DNA of 64,000 bases from Moraxella sp. K1664 (GCF_039693965.1 NZ_CP155576.1:868001-932000); one strand, 5' to 3'. Counted from the stretch's first letter, positions 26,563-36,989 are shown. Made by a program: numbers and translations. Notes: generated by a model not told the origin, from the letters alone.

Positions 26563-28134
26563 TCAAGCAAATTCAAGCGTGGCAAGCAAAGCCTGATAGT
26601 CTTTTTCTACCGATGAATCTTCGGCTCGCAGTTCACTAATTTTCTCACAAGCATGCATGACCGTGGTATGGTCTCGTCCGCCAAACACTTGTCCTATCTC
26701 AGGAAAGCTATCTTGGGTCAGCTCACGCACCAATGCCATCGCCATCTGACGGGGACGAGCGATGTTGCGAGCCCGCTTTTTACCAATCAAATCTTTGACC
26801 GACACACCATAATACTCCGCCACTAGGTCACGGATATTCTCTGCATTGACCGCCCTTGCTCGTGCCTCAATACGGTCTTTGATGGCATGACGCACCAGCG
26901 AGAGTGTTACCTCACCGCCCACCAACAGGGCATTGGCACGCACTTGGTTTAACGCCCCTTCTAATCGGCGAACATCTGGGGGCATGTTTTGTGCCATAAA
27001 AATCGCACAGTCTTTGGGTAGTTCCATGCCAAGCAACGTCGCCTTTTTTTGCAAAATTTGCATACGCATTTCAATGTCAGGCGGTTCGATGGCAAGCGAC
27101 AACCCACCCTCAAAGCGAGACAAAAAGCGTGTGTCAAAATCCTGCATTTGTGACGGTGGTCTGTCAGACGCCAAAATCAGCCGTTTGTCGCCTTTGGTAA
27201 ATTCGCCAAATAGCGTCATCAAAAACTGCGAGACTTTCGGGCCGTTTTTGTTGTTAATCATGTGCACGTCATCAACAATGAGCAAATCCGCCTGACAAAT
27301 CCGCCGAAGCAAAGAATCCGCCCCACCCTCGCCCCCACGCAGGGCATTAATGGTCACCTTAAAAAACTGGTCTTTGCTAAAATAACACACCAAAAGCCCA
27401 GCACGTTCATAGCGGTGAGCCACCGCATGCATGAGATGGGTCTTGCCCAGCCCTGATGAGCCGTAGATAAAATACAAATGCGTGTCATGCTTGGCGGTTT
27501 TATCGGTCAGGTTTTTGGTCAGCTCTTGGCAGGCGTTATATGCCAGTGCATTGGACTTACCCTTGACAAAATTTTCAAAGGTAAACCGCTCTTCTAAGGG
27601 CTGGCTCTCTTCAATGCTCGTCGGCTTTTTGGGTGATTTGGGCTTTTGCTTTTTGGGAGTTTTGTCTACCTTGTCGCTTTTTGGCACAAGGGGCATGACC
27701 CGCAGGGCAACACTTGACACATGCCGACCACCACCATCTGCCAGACGTGTCACCACCGCACAGATTTTGTCATAATAATGCGTCTCAATGCGGCGGATAA
27801 ACACATCATTAATGGCGAACAATACCAGCGTCTCATCCGCAAATACAGGCTTCAAAGAGCGTAGCCATTGGTTCAGCTCGCTCTCTTTTAACTCATGTTT
27901 TAGTTCAGACAGGCACGACTGCCAAAACAGCTCAGCATCGGCATCATGTTTTTGAACATCGCCAATCACACCATCATCGCCCACTCCAACACCTGCCGAG
28001 TCTTTATCGCCGACGACAGGGGCATCACCCTTATAATTAGCATCATAACTGACATTTGTATCCATGCCCACATCCGTCTTATCAGACGGTAGGTGTTCCG
28101 GCATGGTTTCATCAAACAGCGATATGTTTTGCAT
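26563..28134 (-). CDS. dnaA: Chromosomal replication initiator DnaA
   Basis: AAA+ initiator that binds DnaA boxes and opens oriC. An acidic N-terminal extension precedes domain I (ELFWQSCLSELKHELKESELNQWLRSL is the domain I helix, split here by its loop). A Lys/Pro-rich linker leads to domain III with Walker A YGSSGLGKTHL and Walker B LLIVDDVHMI. Domain IV ends with GGRDHTTVMHACEKI, the box-binding signature. At 523 residues it is longer than E. coli DnaA (467), through the first 45 acidic residues. It reads away from oriC. Confidence 0.97.
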   Translation of the reverse strand: MQNISLFDETMPEHLPSDKTDVGMDTNVSYDANYKGDAPVVGDKDSAGVGVGDDGVIGDVQKHDADAELFWQSCLSELKHELKESELNQWLRSLKPVFADETLVLFAINDVFIRRIETHYYDKICAVVTRLADGGGRHVSSVALRVMPLVPKSDKVDKTPKKQKPKSPKKPTSIEESQPLEERFTFENFVKGKSNALAYNACQELTKNLTDKTAKHDTHLYFIYGSSGLGKTHLMHAVAHRYERAGLLVCYFSKDQFFKVTINALRGGEGGADSLLRRICQADLLIVDDVHMINNKNGPKVSQFLMTLFGEFTKGDKRLILASDRPPSQMQDFDTRFLSRFEGGLSLAIEPPDIEMRMQILQKKATLLGMELPKDCAIFMAQNMPPDVRRLEGALNQVRANALLVGGEVTLSLVRHAIKDRIEARARAVNAENIRDLVAEYYGVSVKDLIGKKRARNIARPRQMAMALVRELTQDSFPEIGQVFGGRDHTTVMHACEKISELRAEDSSVEKDYQALLATLEFA

Positions 28135-29103
<969 letters not shown>

Positions 29104-29180
29104 TCTGATAGATTATAAAACTAAGCACTCTTTGAACCGCACCCCAAAAGTTAGACACACTAACCTTTGGGGTGCTTTTT

Positions 29181-29717
29181 ATGGCAAAATACACAACCGA
29201 CTTTAAACTGTCTGTGATTGGGTATTATCTTAATCATCATGGCTACAAACAAACCGCCAAACACTTTAATCTAAACCACACAACCGTAGAGCTATGGGTT
29301 AAACTCTATCAAGCACATGGCATTGATGGCATAAAAAGACGACACACAAAGGCTGTCTATGACACAGATTTTAAGCTTAATGCCGTTCAAGCCATACAAC
29401 AGGGCAAATCGCTTACACAACTTGCCATAGAGCTTAATCTGCCACAACCTTCTTTACTGTCAACTTGGTTAAAGTCCTACCAAGCCTTTGGTATAATGGG
29501 ACTAATACCCAAACCCAAAGGCAAAAAAGCAATGTCAAACAAACACAACGCTAATAAAACCAAATCAACTTGGAAAACCAAACAAGACCACGAAAAAAGT
29601 GTGGATGATTTGCTTGATGAACTTGCCTATCTTAGAGCAGAGAATGACTATCTAAAAAAGCTAGATGCCTTAATTCGTCAAAAGGAACAATCAGTACAAA
29701 CAAAGAACAAGTCCTGA
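29181..29717 (+). CDS. IS3-family transposase OrfA
   Basis: 178-residue DNA-binding protein with two helix-turn-helix units (KQTAKHFNLNHTTVELWVK and LTQLAIELNLPQPSLLSTWLK) and a leucine-zipper-like C-terminal segment (DDLLDELAYLRAENDYLKKLDAL, split by register). The start is the ATG at 29181 (MAKYTTDFKLS). The sequence A-AAA-AAG at 29654-29660 is the classic -1 slippery site used to make the OrfAB fusion. Confidence 0.85.
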   Translation: MAKYTTDFKLSVIGYYLNHHGYKQTAKHFNLNHTTVELWVKLYQAHGIDGIKRRHTKAVYDTDFKLNAVQAIQQGKSLTQLAIELNLPQPSLLSTWLKSYQAFGIMGLIPKPKGKKAMSNKHNANKTKSTWKTKQDHEKSVDDLLDELAYLRAENDYLKKLDALIRQKEQSVQTKNKS

Positions 29718-29758
29718 TCATCCAAGAATTAAGGCATAAGCACAAACTTGCTGACTTA

Positions 29759-30640
29759 TTGGCAGTGTCAAACTTGCCAAGAAGTGTGTTTTATTACCAC
29801 ATTCGTCAAAGTACAAAGCCTGACAAAGACCTTGACTTAAAAGAACACATTAACCACATCTACCACCAACACAAGGGCAGGTATGGTTATCGTAGAATCA
29901 CATCAGAGCTTAACAATCAGCTTGCCCAAAAAGGCATGGTCATTAATCATAAACGAGTGCAACGACTGATGGCTAAACTTGGACTCAAAGCATTGGTTCG
30001 TCGTCAACGTAAGTTTAATACTTACAAAGGCACAATGGGCAAAGATACCATTCAGGACAATATACTCAAAAGAGACTTTAAAGCAGACAAACCCAATCAA
30101 AAGTGGGCAACAGACATCACAGAGTTTAAAGTACAAGACAAGGCAAATGATGGCAGTGTCATTCAAAGAAAACTCTACCTATCGCCCATCATCGACTTGT
30201 TTAATGGTGAGATTGTCAGTTATACGATGAAGGACAGACCAACGTATGAGTTGGTCAAAGAGATGTTAAATGATGCCCTATCCAAGCTAAGCCAAGAAAA
30301 GATGGATGACAAACCCATCATTCATTCAGACCAAGGCTGGCACTATCAAATGCACCAGTATCAACAAACCCTAAAAGAACAAGGCTTAACCCAAAGCATG
30401 TCAAGAAAAGGCAATTGTTTGGATAATGCTGTGATAGAGAGCTTCTTTGGTACGCTAAAACAAGAGATATTTTATGAGACAACCACATTTACATCAACAG
30501 ATGAACTTAAACAAGTGATTGATGAGTACATACACTACTACAATCATGATAGAATAAAGAGCAAATTAAAAGGACTAAGTCCTGTTAAGTACAGAAACTT
30601 AGTCCAATTAGGGTTAATACAACCACTTGCAACAACCTAA
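29759..30640 (+). CDS. IS3-family transposase OrfB (DDE integrase)
   Basis: Catalytic half in the -1 frame. It is normally made by frameshifting at 29654-29660, since its frame is open upstream of 29759 (KEQVLIIQELRHKHKLADLL). DDE residues lie in WATDITEF, IHSDQGWHYQ and NAVIESFFGTLKQE. The HTH_21 segment HKGRYGYRRITSELN is present. It appears complete. Confidence 0.87.
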   Translation: MAVSNLPRSVFYYHIRQSTKPDKDLDLKEHINHIYHQHKGRYGYRRITSELNNQLAQKGMVINHKRVQRLMAKLGLKALVRRQRKFNTYKGTMGKDTIQDNILKRDFKADKPNQKWATDITEFKVQDKANDGSVIQRKLYLSPIIDLFNGEIVSYTMKDRPTYELVKEMLNDALSKLSQEKMDDKPIIHSDQGWHYQMHQYQQTLKEQGLTQSMSRKGNCLDNAVIESFFGTLKQEIFYETTTFTSTDELKQVIDEYIHYYNHDRIKSKLKGLSPVKYRNLVQLGLIQPLATT

Positions 30641-30802
30641 CCTTTAATCTTATGTCTAAGATTTGGGGGTCGGTTCAATTTTGGGGTGCTTTTTATTTGC
30701 TCAAATTTTGGCTTATGTTTTGGCTTATGATTGTAAGTCGGATAAGCCATTGACGAAACACGCCAAGCCTTGTATGATAGCCTGATTTAATATAGCTTTA
30801 TC

Positions 30803-31216
30803 ATGACAAATCCACAATCTGCTACTCCTGCCCCGCCATTTTGTTTTACCAAAGCCCAGCGTCTGCTTAGCCCCAATGACTTTAAACGGGTGTTTGATAA
30901 TCCTATCAAAAAAATTCACTCAGAGCATCTGCTCCTATTTGTCCAAACAGGCATGCCAGAGCAAACGCACGCCCGCTTAGGGCTTGCCATTACCAAAAAA
31001 AAGGTCAAACTGGCGGTCATGCGTAACCGCCTAAAACAACTTACCCGTGAATACTTTCGCCATACTGCCCCCACGCTTGGGGCGGTGGACGTGGTGCTGA
31101 TTGTTAAGAAAAACTACACAAAAGAGACTGACCTGCATGATGAGCTGATTCATATTTTTGAAAAATTAGCCATGCTGTTTCCTAGCGATTTATCTAAAAT
31201 TAATCAGTCATGCTAA
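30803..31216 (+). CDS. rnpA: Ribonuclease P protein component
   Basis: 137-residue basic protein that helps the RNase P RNA mature tRNA 5' ends. Family text: FTKAQRLLSPNDFKRVF, ARLGLAITKKKVKLAVMRNRLKQ (with the RNR motif) and DVVLIVKKNYT. It overlaps yidD by seven bases, as is common. It is separated from rpmH by the IS3 element, so it now depends on sequence in 30678-30802 or on the IS for a promoter. Confidence 0.95.
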   Translation: MTNPQSATPAPPFCFTKAQRLLSPNDFKRVFDNPIKKIHSEHLLLFVQTGMPEQTHARLGLAITKKKVKLAVMRNRLKQLTREYFRHTAPTLGAVDVVLIVKKNYTKETDLHDELIHIFEKLAMLFPSDLSKINQSC

Positions 31217-31524
31217 CCAAACTTTTACTACGGCTTGTCAGATTTTATCAAAAAGCAATCAGCCCGCTTGTCCCTGCTCGCTGTCGCTATTACCCCACTT
31301 GCTCGGCGTATGCCCATACCGCCTTAACAACCCACACCACGCCAAAGGCTCTGATACTTGTTATTAAAAGAGTGTTGTCTTGTCAGCCTTTTGGTGGTTC
31401 GGGCATTGATTTTGTGCCGGTGCCGTTATACCGCTACGCCTTTGTGCCAGCGATGATTCTGCACCGCTACCCCTTAAAAGACCGCCATTCTTATCAAGCT
31501 CGTCAAAACCATTTGGTAAAATAA
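31210..31524 (+). CDS. yidD: Membrane protein insertion efficiency factor YidD
   Basis: 104 residues with the family start LLLRLVRFYQKAISPLVPAR followed by CRYYPTCSAYA, then VLSCQPFGGSGIDFVP. It works beside YidC at the inner membrane. Start overlaps the rnpA stop, so translation is probably coupled. Confidence 0.93.
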   Translation: MLTKLLLRLVRFYQKAISPLVPARCRYYPTCSAYAHTALTTHTTPKALILVIKRVLSCQPFGGSGIDFVPVPLYRYAFVPAMILHRYPLKDRHSYQARQNHLVK

Positions 31525-31683
31525 TTGTTTACCAATGATTTTACAGTGTTTTAAGTAAATTGATATTCCAAAATTGGTGATAATCCTTGGGTTTATTTAC
31601 AAAAAAATGGGGTAATTTTTGTTATTTTATTGTAAAATAGCCTATTTTGTTTTCTATTTTAAACATTGCAAAGGCTAAAACTT

Positions 31684-33342
31684 ATGCAAAAGATTTTACG
31701 GACCCTAATTATTATTGCCATGCTCATCACGTCTTATCTGCTCGTGTTGGCGTGGCGAGATGATTATGCCAATAAGCCTGTAACAGCGACACAGCCTGTG
31801 GCAGTGCAAGGGGCAAGTGATGTGCCAAGTGCCGGCGGTGGCGATGTGCCAGTGGTGGGCGGAGCCACGCCTGTGATGACACCAAATGTCAGCAGTGGCT
31901 TGATTAGCGTCTCAACCGACCGCTATGACATCAAGATTAACCCTGTGGGTGGGGACATCGTTTATGCAGGGTTGAAGCAATATGATGCCACGCTTGGCAG
32001 TAGCGAGCGTTTTGTGCTGTTAGAGAGTGAGCAGGGTCGCACCTATGTCGCTCAGTCGGGACTGGCAGGGCAAGACGGCATTGACACCAATGCAGGGCGT
32101 GCCATTTATCAAAGCCCCAGAACCAGCTATGACATGGCAGGCACGGCGGTGCTAACCGTGCCACTCATTCATGAAAAAGACGGCGTAACCATTACCAAAA
32201 CCTACACCTTTAACGCCGGCGAGTATCCCATTAACGTGGCGTATAACATCAATAACGCGTCCGACAAGGTGTGGCAGGGCAATATGTACGCCCAGCTAAA
32301 ACGTGATGGCTCTGCCGACCCTGGTCTTGATGATAAGGGCATGATGGGCATGGCAACCTATCTGGGCGGTGCGTGGGGCGTGCCAAGTGAGCCTTATAAT
32401 AAGTTAAAATTCAAAGACTTCAACAGTGGCGAGCTTAACGCCGTCAGCAGTGATGGCTGGGTGGGCGTGGTTCAGCACTACTTTGTCTCGGCATGGACAC
32501 CAGGTAATTTTGATGGGCAATTTTATGCCCGTGAAAGCGGTGGCGAGCATTTTATCGGCTTTAATAGCCCTGCCGTTGTTGTCCCTGCCGGCAAACAAAT
32601 GACCATAGATGCCACACTCTATGCTGGCCCTAAGGTGCAAGATGAGATGGCAGGGGTGGCAACAGGGCTTGAAAAAGCGGTAGATTATGGCATATTTTGG
32701 CCAATCTCAAAGCCAATGTTCCTAATCCTTGAAGCCTTGCACAAAATCTTGGGCAACTGGGGCTGGGCGATTGTCGGCTTGACTTTGATTGTCAAAATTG
32801 CTCTGTTTTGGCTATCCAACAAAAGCTATGTGTCGATGGCAAAAATGCGTGCCATTGCCCCCAAATTAGAAGCCCTAAAAGAAAAACACGGTGATGACCG
32901 CATGGCGATGAGTCAGGCGATGATGCAGTTGTATCGTGATGAAAAAGTCAATCCGATGGCGGGCTGTTTGCCGATTTTGCTACAAATGCCGATTTTCTTG
33001 GGATTATACTGGTGTTTGGTGGAGAGTGTGGAGCTACGCCACGCCCCTTGGATTTTGTGGATTAAAGACTTGTCCGCCATGGATCCGTGGTTTATTTTGC
33101 CGATTATCATGATGGCGACCATGTATTTTCAACAACTTCTAAACCCACAGCCCACCGACCCCATGCAGGCTAAGATGATGAAAATCATGCCACTCATTTT
33201 CGGGGTGTTTATGCTGTTTTTCCCCGCAGGTTTGGTGCTATACTGGACGGTAAACAACCTATTTAGCATGGCTCATCAGCAGTTTGTCAATAAACGAGTT
33301 GAAAAAGCCTACAACAAACCTGTCAAAGTGTTGTCCGACTGA
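31684..33342 (+). CDS. yidC: Membrane protein insertase YidC
   Basis: 552-residue inner-membrane insertase. An N-terminal helix (ILRTLIIIAMLITSYLLVLAW) leads to a large periplasmic beta-domain (about residues 60-340). Five C-terminal membrane segments follow, including KVNPMAGCLPILLQMPIFLG and the MFFPAGLVLYWTVNNLFS region. The ATG at 31684 is preferred over the TTG at 31666. A terminator follows at 33362. Confidence 0.96.
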   Translation: MQKILRTLIIIAMLITSYLLVLAWRDDYANKPVTATQPVAVQGASDVPSAGGGDVPVVGGATPVMTPNVSSGLISVSTDRYDIKINPVGGDIVYAGLKQYDATLGSSERFVLLESEQGRTYVAQSGLAGQDGIDTNAGRAIYQSPRTSYDMAGTAVLTVPLIHEKDGVTITKTYTFNAGEYPINVAYNINNASDKVWQGNMYAQLKRDGSADPGLDDKGMMGMATYLGGAWGVPSEPYNKLKFKDFNSGELNAVSSDGWVGVVQHYFVSAWTPGNFDGQFYARESGGEHFIGFNSPAVVVPAGKQMTIDATLYAGPKVQDEMAGVATGLEKAVDYGIFWPISKPMFLILEALHKILGNWGWAIVGLTLIVKIALFWLSNKSYVSMAKMRAIAPKLEALKEKHGDDRMAMSQAMMQLYRDEKVNPMAGCLPILLQMPIFLGLYWCLVESVELRHAPWILWIKDLSAMDPWFILPIIMMATMYFQQLLNPQPTDPMQAKMMKIMPLIFGVFMLFFPAGLVLYWTVNNLFSMAHQQFVNKRVEKAYNKPVKVLSD

Positions 33343-33361
33343 TGATGATTAGTCCCAAGCC

Positions 33362-33387
33362 AATCCGCCTATCTGGGCGGATTTTTT
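33362..33387 (+). terminator. Terminator between yidC and mnmE
   Basis: Stem AATCCGCC / GGCGGATT with a 6-base loop and a T run. Confidence 0.75.
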
Positions 33388-33443
33388 GTGGGCAAAGTTG
33401 GCTAAATAATGGTAAAATGACAAAAATTTTATCAACTACCACT

Positions 33444-34949
33444 ATGCCAACTCTATCTCAACAACCCACCATTGTCGCCATAGCAAGCCCTATCGGTCAA
33501 GGCGGTGTGGGCGTGATTCGCTTATCAGGTCGCACCGCCCACGCTATTGGCTGTGCCATATCGGGCAAATCGACTCTCACCCCACGCCACGCCCATTTTG
33601 CCAAATTTAAGGACAATACGGGGGCGGTTATCGATGAAGGGGTCATCATCTACTTTAACGCCCCACATTCGTTCACAGGCGAAGACGTGGTGGAACTCCA
33701 AGGGCATGGCGGTATGGTCTTGCAAAACTTGCTCCTTGCTCGCTGTTTTGAGCTTGGGGCAAAGCAGGCAACCGCAGGGGAATTTTCAATGCGTGCCTTT
33801 GAAAATGACAAAATTGACCTTGTGCAAGCCGAAGCGATAGCGGATGCAATTTCTGCTACGAGTGTCGCTCAGGCAAGCAGTGCCATGCGTTCGCTGTCAG
33901 GGGAATTTTCCAAAAAAATCAATGAGTTATCTGAGAAAATCGCCAATATCCGCCTGTATGTGGAAGCGAGCATTGATTTTCCTGATGAAGATGACGTGGA
34001 ATTTTTGTCGGACGGGGTGATTGAGTCAAAAATTGATGAGATTTTGCGTGCCATTGATGACATTTTGGTAACCGCCAAACAAGGTCAGCTCTTGCGAGAC
34101 GGGGTGCAGGTGGTGCTGGCAGGTAAGCCTAACGCTGGCAAATCAAGTCTGCTAAACCGCCTAGCAGGGGTGGAGCGTGCCATTGTTACCGACATTGCAG
34201 GGACGACACGAGATACGCTGTCCGAGACGCTCGTGCTGGACGGCTTGACCGTGCATTTGACCGACACCGCAGGGCTTCGAGATACGTCCGATAAGGTGGA
34301 GAAAATCGGCATTGACCGTGCCAAATCTGCCGTCAAACAAGCCGATATTTTGCTGTTTGTCTATGATGTGAGTAGTGAGAGCGAGCCATTTATCCTTGCC
34401 AAAGAGCTGTTTGCCGATATCATTGATGAGATTGGCATGGAGAATTTTGAGCGTAAGCTCGTCATGATTGCCAATAAAGCCGATTTATTGGGCAATGTTT
34501 CACGTGAAACAATGGCTGATTTTAACCCTAATAATAACCACAATGATAACCAAAATGGCGAAAATGTTCCACGTGAAACCATACAAAATAGTTTAAACAA
34601 CTTAAACAACCAAGATGATTCTAATGTTCCACGTGAAACAATCAGCCAAATCCGAGTTTCTTGCACCACAGGGCAAGGGCTTGATGACTTGGTGGGTTTA
34701 TTAAAAGACAAAGTGGGCTTTCATCCGCCAGAGAACAGTCTCATCGCTCGTACTCGCCACATTGATGCCCTAAAACGTGCCAAATCACACGTCACAGACG
34801 CTCACACTCAGCTTGTCGTCTATCAGGCAGGGGAGCTGGTGGCGGAGAGTTTGAGGCTGTCGCAAACGGCATTGGGCGAGATTACGGGGCAGATGACGGC
34901 AGATGAACTGCTTGGGCGGATTTTTTCAAGTTTTTGTATCGGAAAATAG
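33444..34949 (+). CDS. mnmE: tRNA modification GTPase MnmE with parS-bearing insertion
   Basis: GTPase that, with MnmG, makes the wobble-uridine cmnm5 modification. N-terminal TIVAIASPIGQGGVGVIRLS, P-loop GKPNAGKSSLLNRL, DTAGLRDT, G4 motif NKAD and the C-terminal CIGK are all present. Between NKADLLG and the next conserved text (ISQIRVSCTTGQGLDDL) is an Asn/Asp-rich insertion of about 50 residues with three NV(S/P)RET units, each encoded by a parS site. It is therefore about 501 residues against 454 in E. coli. Start chosen at 33444; 33417 is an alternative. Confidence 0.95.
   Translation: MPTLSQQPTIVAIASPIGQGGVGVIRLSGRTAHAIGCAISGKSTLTPRHAHFAKFKDNTGAVIDEGVIIYFNAPHSFTGEDVVELQGHGGMVLQNLLLARCFELGAKQATAGEFSMRAFENDKIDLVQAEAIADAISATSVAQASSAMRSLSGEFSKKINELSEKIANIRLYVEASIDFPDEDDVEFLSDGVIESKIDEILRAIDDILVTAKQGQLLRDGVQVVLAGKPNAGKSSLLNRLAGVERAIVTDIAGTTRDTLSETLVLDGLTVHLTDTAGLRDTSDKVEKIGIDRAKSAVKQADILLFVYDVSSESEPFILAKELFADIIDEIGMENFERKLVMIANKADLLGNVSRETMADFNPNNNHNDNQNGENVPRETIQNSLNNLNNQDDSNVPRETISQIRVSCTTGQGLDDLVGLLKDKVGFHPPENSLIARTRHIDALKRAKSHVTDAHTQLVVYQAGELVAESLRLSQTALGEITGQMTADELLGRIFSSFCIGK
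34496..34511. promoter_or_regulatory. parS site 4 (perfect), within mnmE
   Basis: TGTTTCACGTGAAACA, encoding NVSRET at the left edge of the MnmE insertion. Confidence 0.9.
34565..34580. promoter_or_regulatory. parS site 5, within mnmE
   Basis: TGTTCCACGTGAAACC, 14 of 16 bases, encoding NVPRET. Confidence 0.75.
34625..34640. promoter_or_regulatory. parS site 6, within mnmE
   Basis: TGTTCCACGTGAAACA, 15 of 16 bases, encoding NVPRET. Confidence 0.85.
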
Positions 34950-34958
34950 GAGAGCGAT

Positions 34959-35447
34959 GTGCATTGTCCGTTTTGTAGTGCCATAGACACCAAAGTGATT
35001 GACTCACGCCTTGCTGCTGAAGGGTCGCAGGTTCGCCGTCGTCGCCAATGTACCGAGTGTGGCGAGCGGTTTACCACCTTTGAAGTTATGGAAGTGGTCA
35101 TGCCCCGTATCATCAAAAGCAATGGCTTGCGTGAGCCTTATGATTATAATAAACTTCGCCGTTCTATGGCATTGCCCCTGCAAAAACGCCCTGTGAGCAT
35201 TGACGAGATAGATACAATCGTACACCGAATAGAGCAACGCCTACGCCAAACAGGCGAACGTGAAGTATCCAGCAAGGTGCTTGGCGAGATTGTCATGGCG
35301 GAGTTAAAGGCGATTGACGATGTGGCGTATGTGCGTTTTGCCAGCGTATATCGGGATTTTCAGGACATAGAAGCCTTTAAAGCCGAGCTTGAAAACTTCG
35401 CTCCCAAAGTGTGTCATGATAACCTACAAGGACAAGGTCATGAGTGA
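34959..35447 (+). CDS. nrdR: Transcriptional repressor NrdR
   Basis: 162-residue repressor of ribonucleotide reductase genes. The N-terminal zinc ribbon (HCPFC...CTECGERF) is followed by an ATP-cone domain ([22 protein letters not shown]). The start is GTG at 34959; an ATG two bases earlier is out of frame. AGGAGAG precedes it. It overlaps ribD by eight bases, a common nrdR-ribD arrangement. Confidence 0.95.
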   Translation: MHCPFCSAIDTKVIDSRLAAEGSQVRRRRQCTECGERFTTFEVMEVVMPRIIKSNGLREPYDYNKLRRSMALPLQKRPVSIDEIDTIVHRIEQRLRQTGEREVSSKVLGEIVMAELKAIDDVAYVRFASVYRDFQDIEAFKAELENFAPKVCHDNLQGQGHE

Positions 35448-36570
35448 TAGTTTTGCTGATATTTGGTCTGACAATATGTTGTCTGATAGTGTCAAGTCTC
35501 GCCTAAGCCCTGCCCTGCCTGATGATGAAACATTCATGCTTATGGCATTAAATGAAGCCAAAAAAGGCGAATTTACCACTCGCCCCAATCCTGCGGTGGG
35601 CTGTGTCATTGTTAAGAATAACTTAATAATAGGCAAGGGTTTTCACCCCAAAGCAGGCTATCCCCATGCCGAAGTATTCGCCTTAACTGATGTCAAAAAT
35701 AGCGGTCAAGACACAAAGGGGGCAACCGCCTATGTTACCCTAGAACCGTGCAGTCATACAGGCAAAACACCACCTTGTGCGGACGCTCTGATTCGCTCAG
35801 GGGTGGCTCGGGTGGTGGTGGCGTGTGCCGACCCCAATCCACAGGTGGCAGGGCGTGGCTTACAAAAGCTCCTAGATGCTGGCATATCGGTATCGCTTGG
35901 GGTGTGCCAAAAACAGGCGTATGAGCTAAATGCAGGCTTTTTAAAGGCAATGGCGACAGGTTTGCCCTTTGTCCGCCTAAAAATGGGTATCAGTTTGGAC
36001 GGTCGCATTGCCATGCAAAATGGGCAGTCTAAATGGATAACGGGCGAATTATCTCGCAAAGACGTGCAAAACTTGCGTGCCAAAAGTGGGGCGATTATTA
36101 CAGGCTCAAATACGATTATCGCTGACAACCCTGCCCTAAATGTGCGTTTGCCCGATGTGGAGCTTGATAATATCGGCACAACCGCCATACCACAGCCCAA
36201 AATCGTGGTGGTGGATAGACGGGGCAAGTTGTCGCTTGATGATGATTTTACGGTGTTTAAAAACCCTAATACGCTAATTTGGCAAGATGATTTACCTACG
36301 CTTTTAAAAACGCTTGTGGTACAGTATCAATGCCACGATGTACTGGTGGAGACAGGGGCAACGCTTGCCACGAGTTTTTTAAGTCAAAATTTGGTGGATG
36401 AGCTTATTATTTATCAAGCCCCTTGCCTTTTGGGAGCGACTGCTCGTCCGATGTTTGGGGGGCAGTTTGAGCGATTGCAGGATAAGCTAGATTTTACGCT
36501 TGTGGATGTAGAACGACTTGGCGATGATGTTAAGATGATTTTTCGCCCAAAAAACTTATCCACAGCTTGA
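35440..36570 (+). CDS. ribD: Bifunctional riboflavin deaminase/reductase RibD
   Basis: Catalyses two successive steps of riboflavin synthesis. N-terminal deaminase domain: zinc ligands in PHAEVFAL and [19 protein letters not shown]-terminal reductase domain: [24 protein letters not shown] (split by loop) and [14 protein letters not shown]. The ATG at 35440 follows an AAGGACAAGG leader and overlaps nrdR. A perfect DnaA box (36556-36564) lies in its last codons. Confidence 0.95.
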   Translation: MSDSFADIWSDNMLSDSVKSRLSPALPDDETFMLMALNEAKKGEFTTRPNPAVGCVIVKNNLIIGKGFHPKAGYPHAEVFALTDVKNSGQDTKGATAYVTLEPCSHTGKTPPCADALIRSGVARVVVACADPNPQVAGRGLQKLLDAGISVSLGVCQKQAYELNAGFLKAMATGLPFVRLKMGISLDGRIAMQNGQSKWITGELSRKDVQNLRAKSGAIITGSNTIIADNPALNVRLPDVELDNIGTTAIPQPKIVVVDRRGKLSLDDDFTVFKNPNTLIWQDDLPTLLKTLVVQYQCHDVLVETGATLATSFLSQNLVDELIIYQAPCLLGATARPMFGGQFERLQDKLDFTLVDVERLGDDVKMIFRPKNLSTA

Positions 36571-36605
36571 TTACTTAAATAGTTGAGCAAAAATTTGGCA
36601 AAAAA

Positions 36606-36621
36606 TGTTCCACGTGAAACT
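36606..36621. promoter_or_regulatory. parS site 7
   Basis: TGTTCCACGTGAAACT, 14 of 16 bases, intergenic ribD-ribE. Confidence 0.75.
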
Positions 36622-36698
36622 GTGGAAAACTTTTTAAAAATTGACGATTTTAATTCAAAATGGGGTTTGATAGCACGCCATAAGCCTTGATTTTAAAG

Positions 36699-36714
36699 TG
36701 TTCCACGTGAAACC
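36699..36714. promoter_or_regulatory. parS site 8
   Basis: TGTTCCACGTGAAACC, 14 of 16 bases, intergenic. Confidence 0.75.
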
Positions 36715-36729
36715 AAAAACGACTAACCG

Positions 36730-36745
36730 TGTTCCACATGAAACA
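36730..36745. promoter_or_regulatory. parS-like site 9, degenerate
   Basis: TGTTCCACATGAAACA, 14 of 16 bases, with a change in the central CACGTG. Confidence 0.55.
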
Positions 36746-36861
36746 TATTTAGGTTGTGGATAAGTTAATCGGATTATTTGTAAAGGGTTAATGATTAAAA
36801 AGTTATCCACAGTCGATTATCAAGGCTAATTGGTGTTAATTGGCGATGTTTTGGGTGGATT

Positions 36862-36885
36862 GTAGGGGTGAATTACATTCGCCTA
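36862..36885. repeat. Dispersed short palindrome, copy 4
   Basis: GTAGGGGTGAATTACATTCG followed by CCTA, a member of the short palindrome family. Confidence 0.5.
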
Positions 36886-36989
36886 TTAAGAATTAAGAAC
36901 GGTGTTTTGTTAAAGGTTTGCGATGATTGTATTTAGCTAAGTTAAATGGCAAGCCAACGGCACATAAGATTAAATATTGGTGGTAGTCT

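Larger units (their letters stand above)
29133..30677 (+). mobile_element. IS3-family element (IS150-like)
   Basis: 1545 bp with inverted ends TGAACCGCACCCCAAAAGTT and, from the right side, TGAACCGACCCCCAAATCTT. It carries two overlapping frames with an A6G slippery site. It separates rpmH from rnpA. Both frames look intact, so it may be active. Confidence 0.85.
29124..30694 (+). terminator. rpmH terminator split by the IS3 insertion
   Basis: The left arm AGCACTC (29124-29130) and the right arm GGGTGCT (30684-30690) with a T run (30690-30694) form a 7-bp stem if the IS is removed. The insertion lies in the loop. No clear target duplication is visible. Confidence 0.5.
36556..36811. other. Second DnaA-box/parS cluster between ribD and ribE
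   Basis: Three perfect DnaA boxes, TTATCCACA at 36556, TGTGGATAA at 36755 and TTATCCACA at 36803, plus a near match TGTGGAAAA at 36621, are interleaved with three parS-like sites. The 681-base gap has no gene and no FMN-riboswitch-like structure that I can see. It may be a DnaA-binding or titration locus about 8 kb from oriC. Confidence 0.6.
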
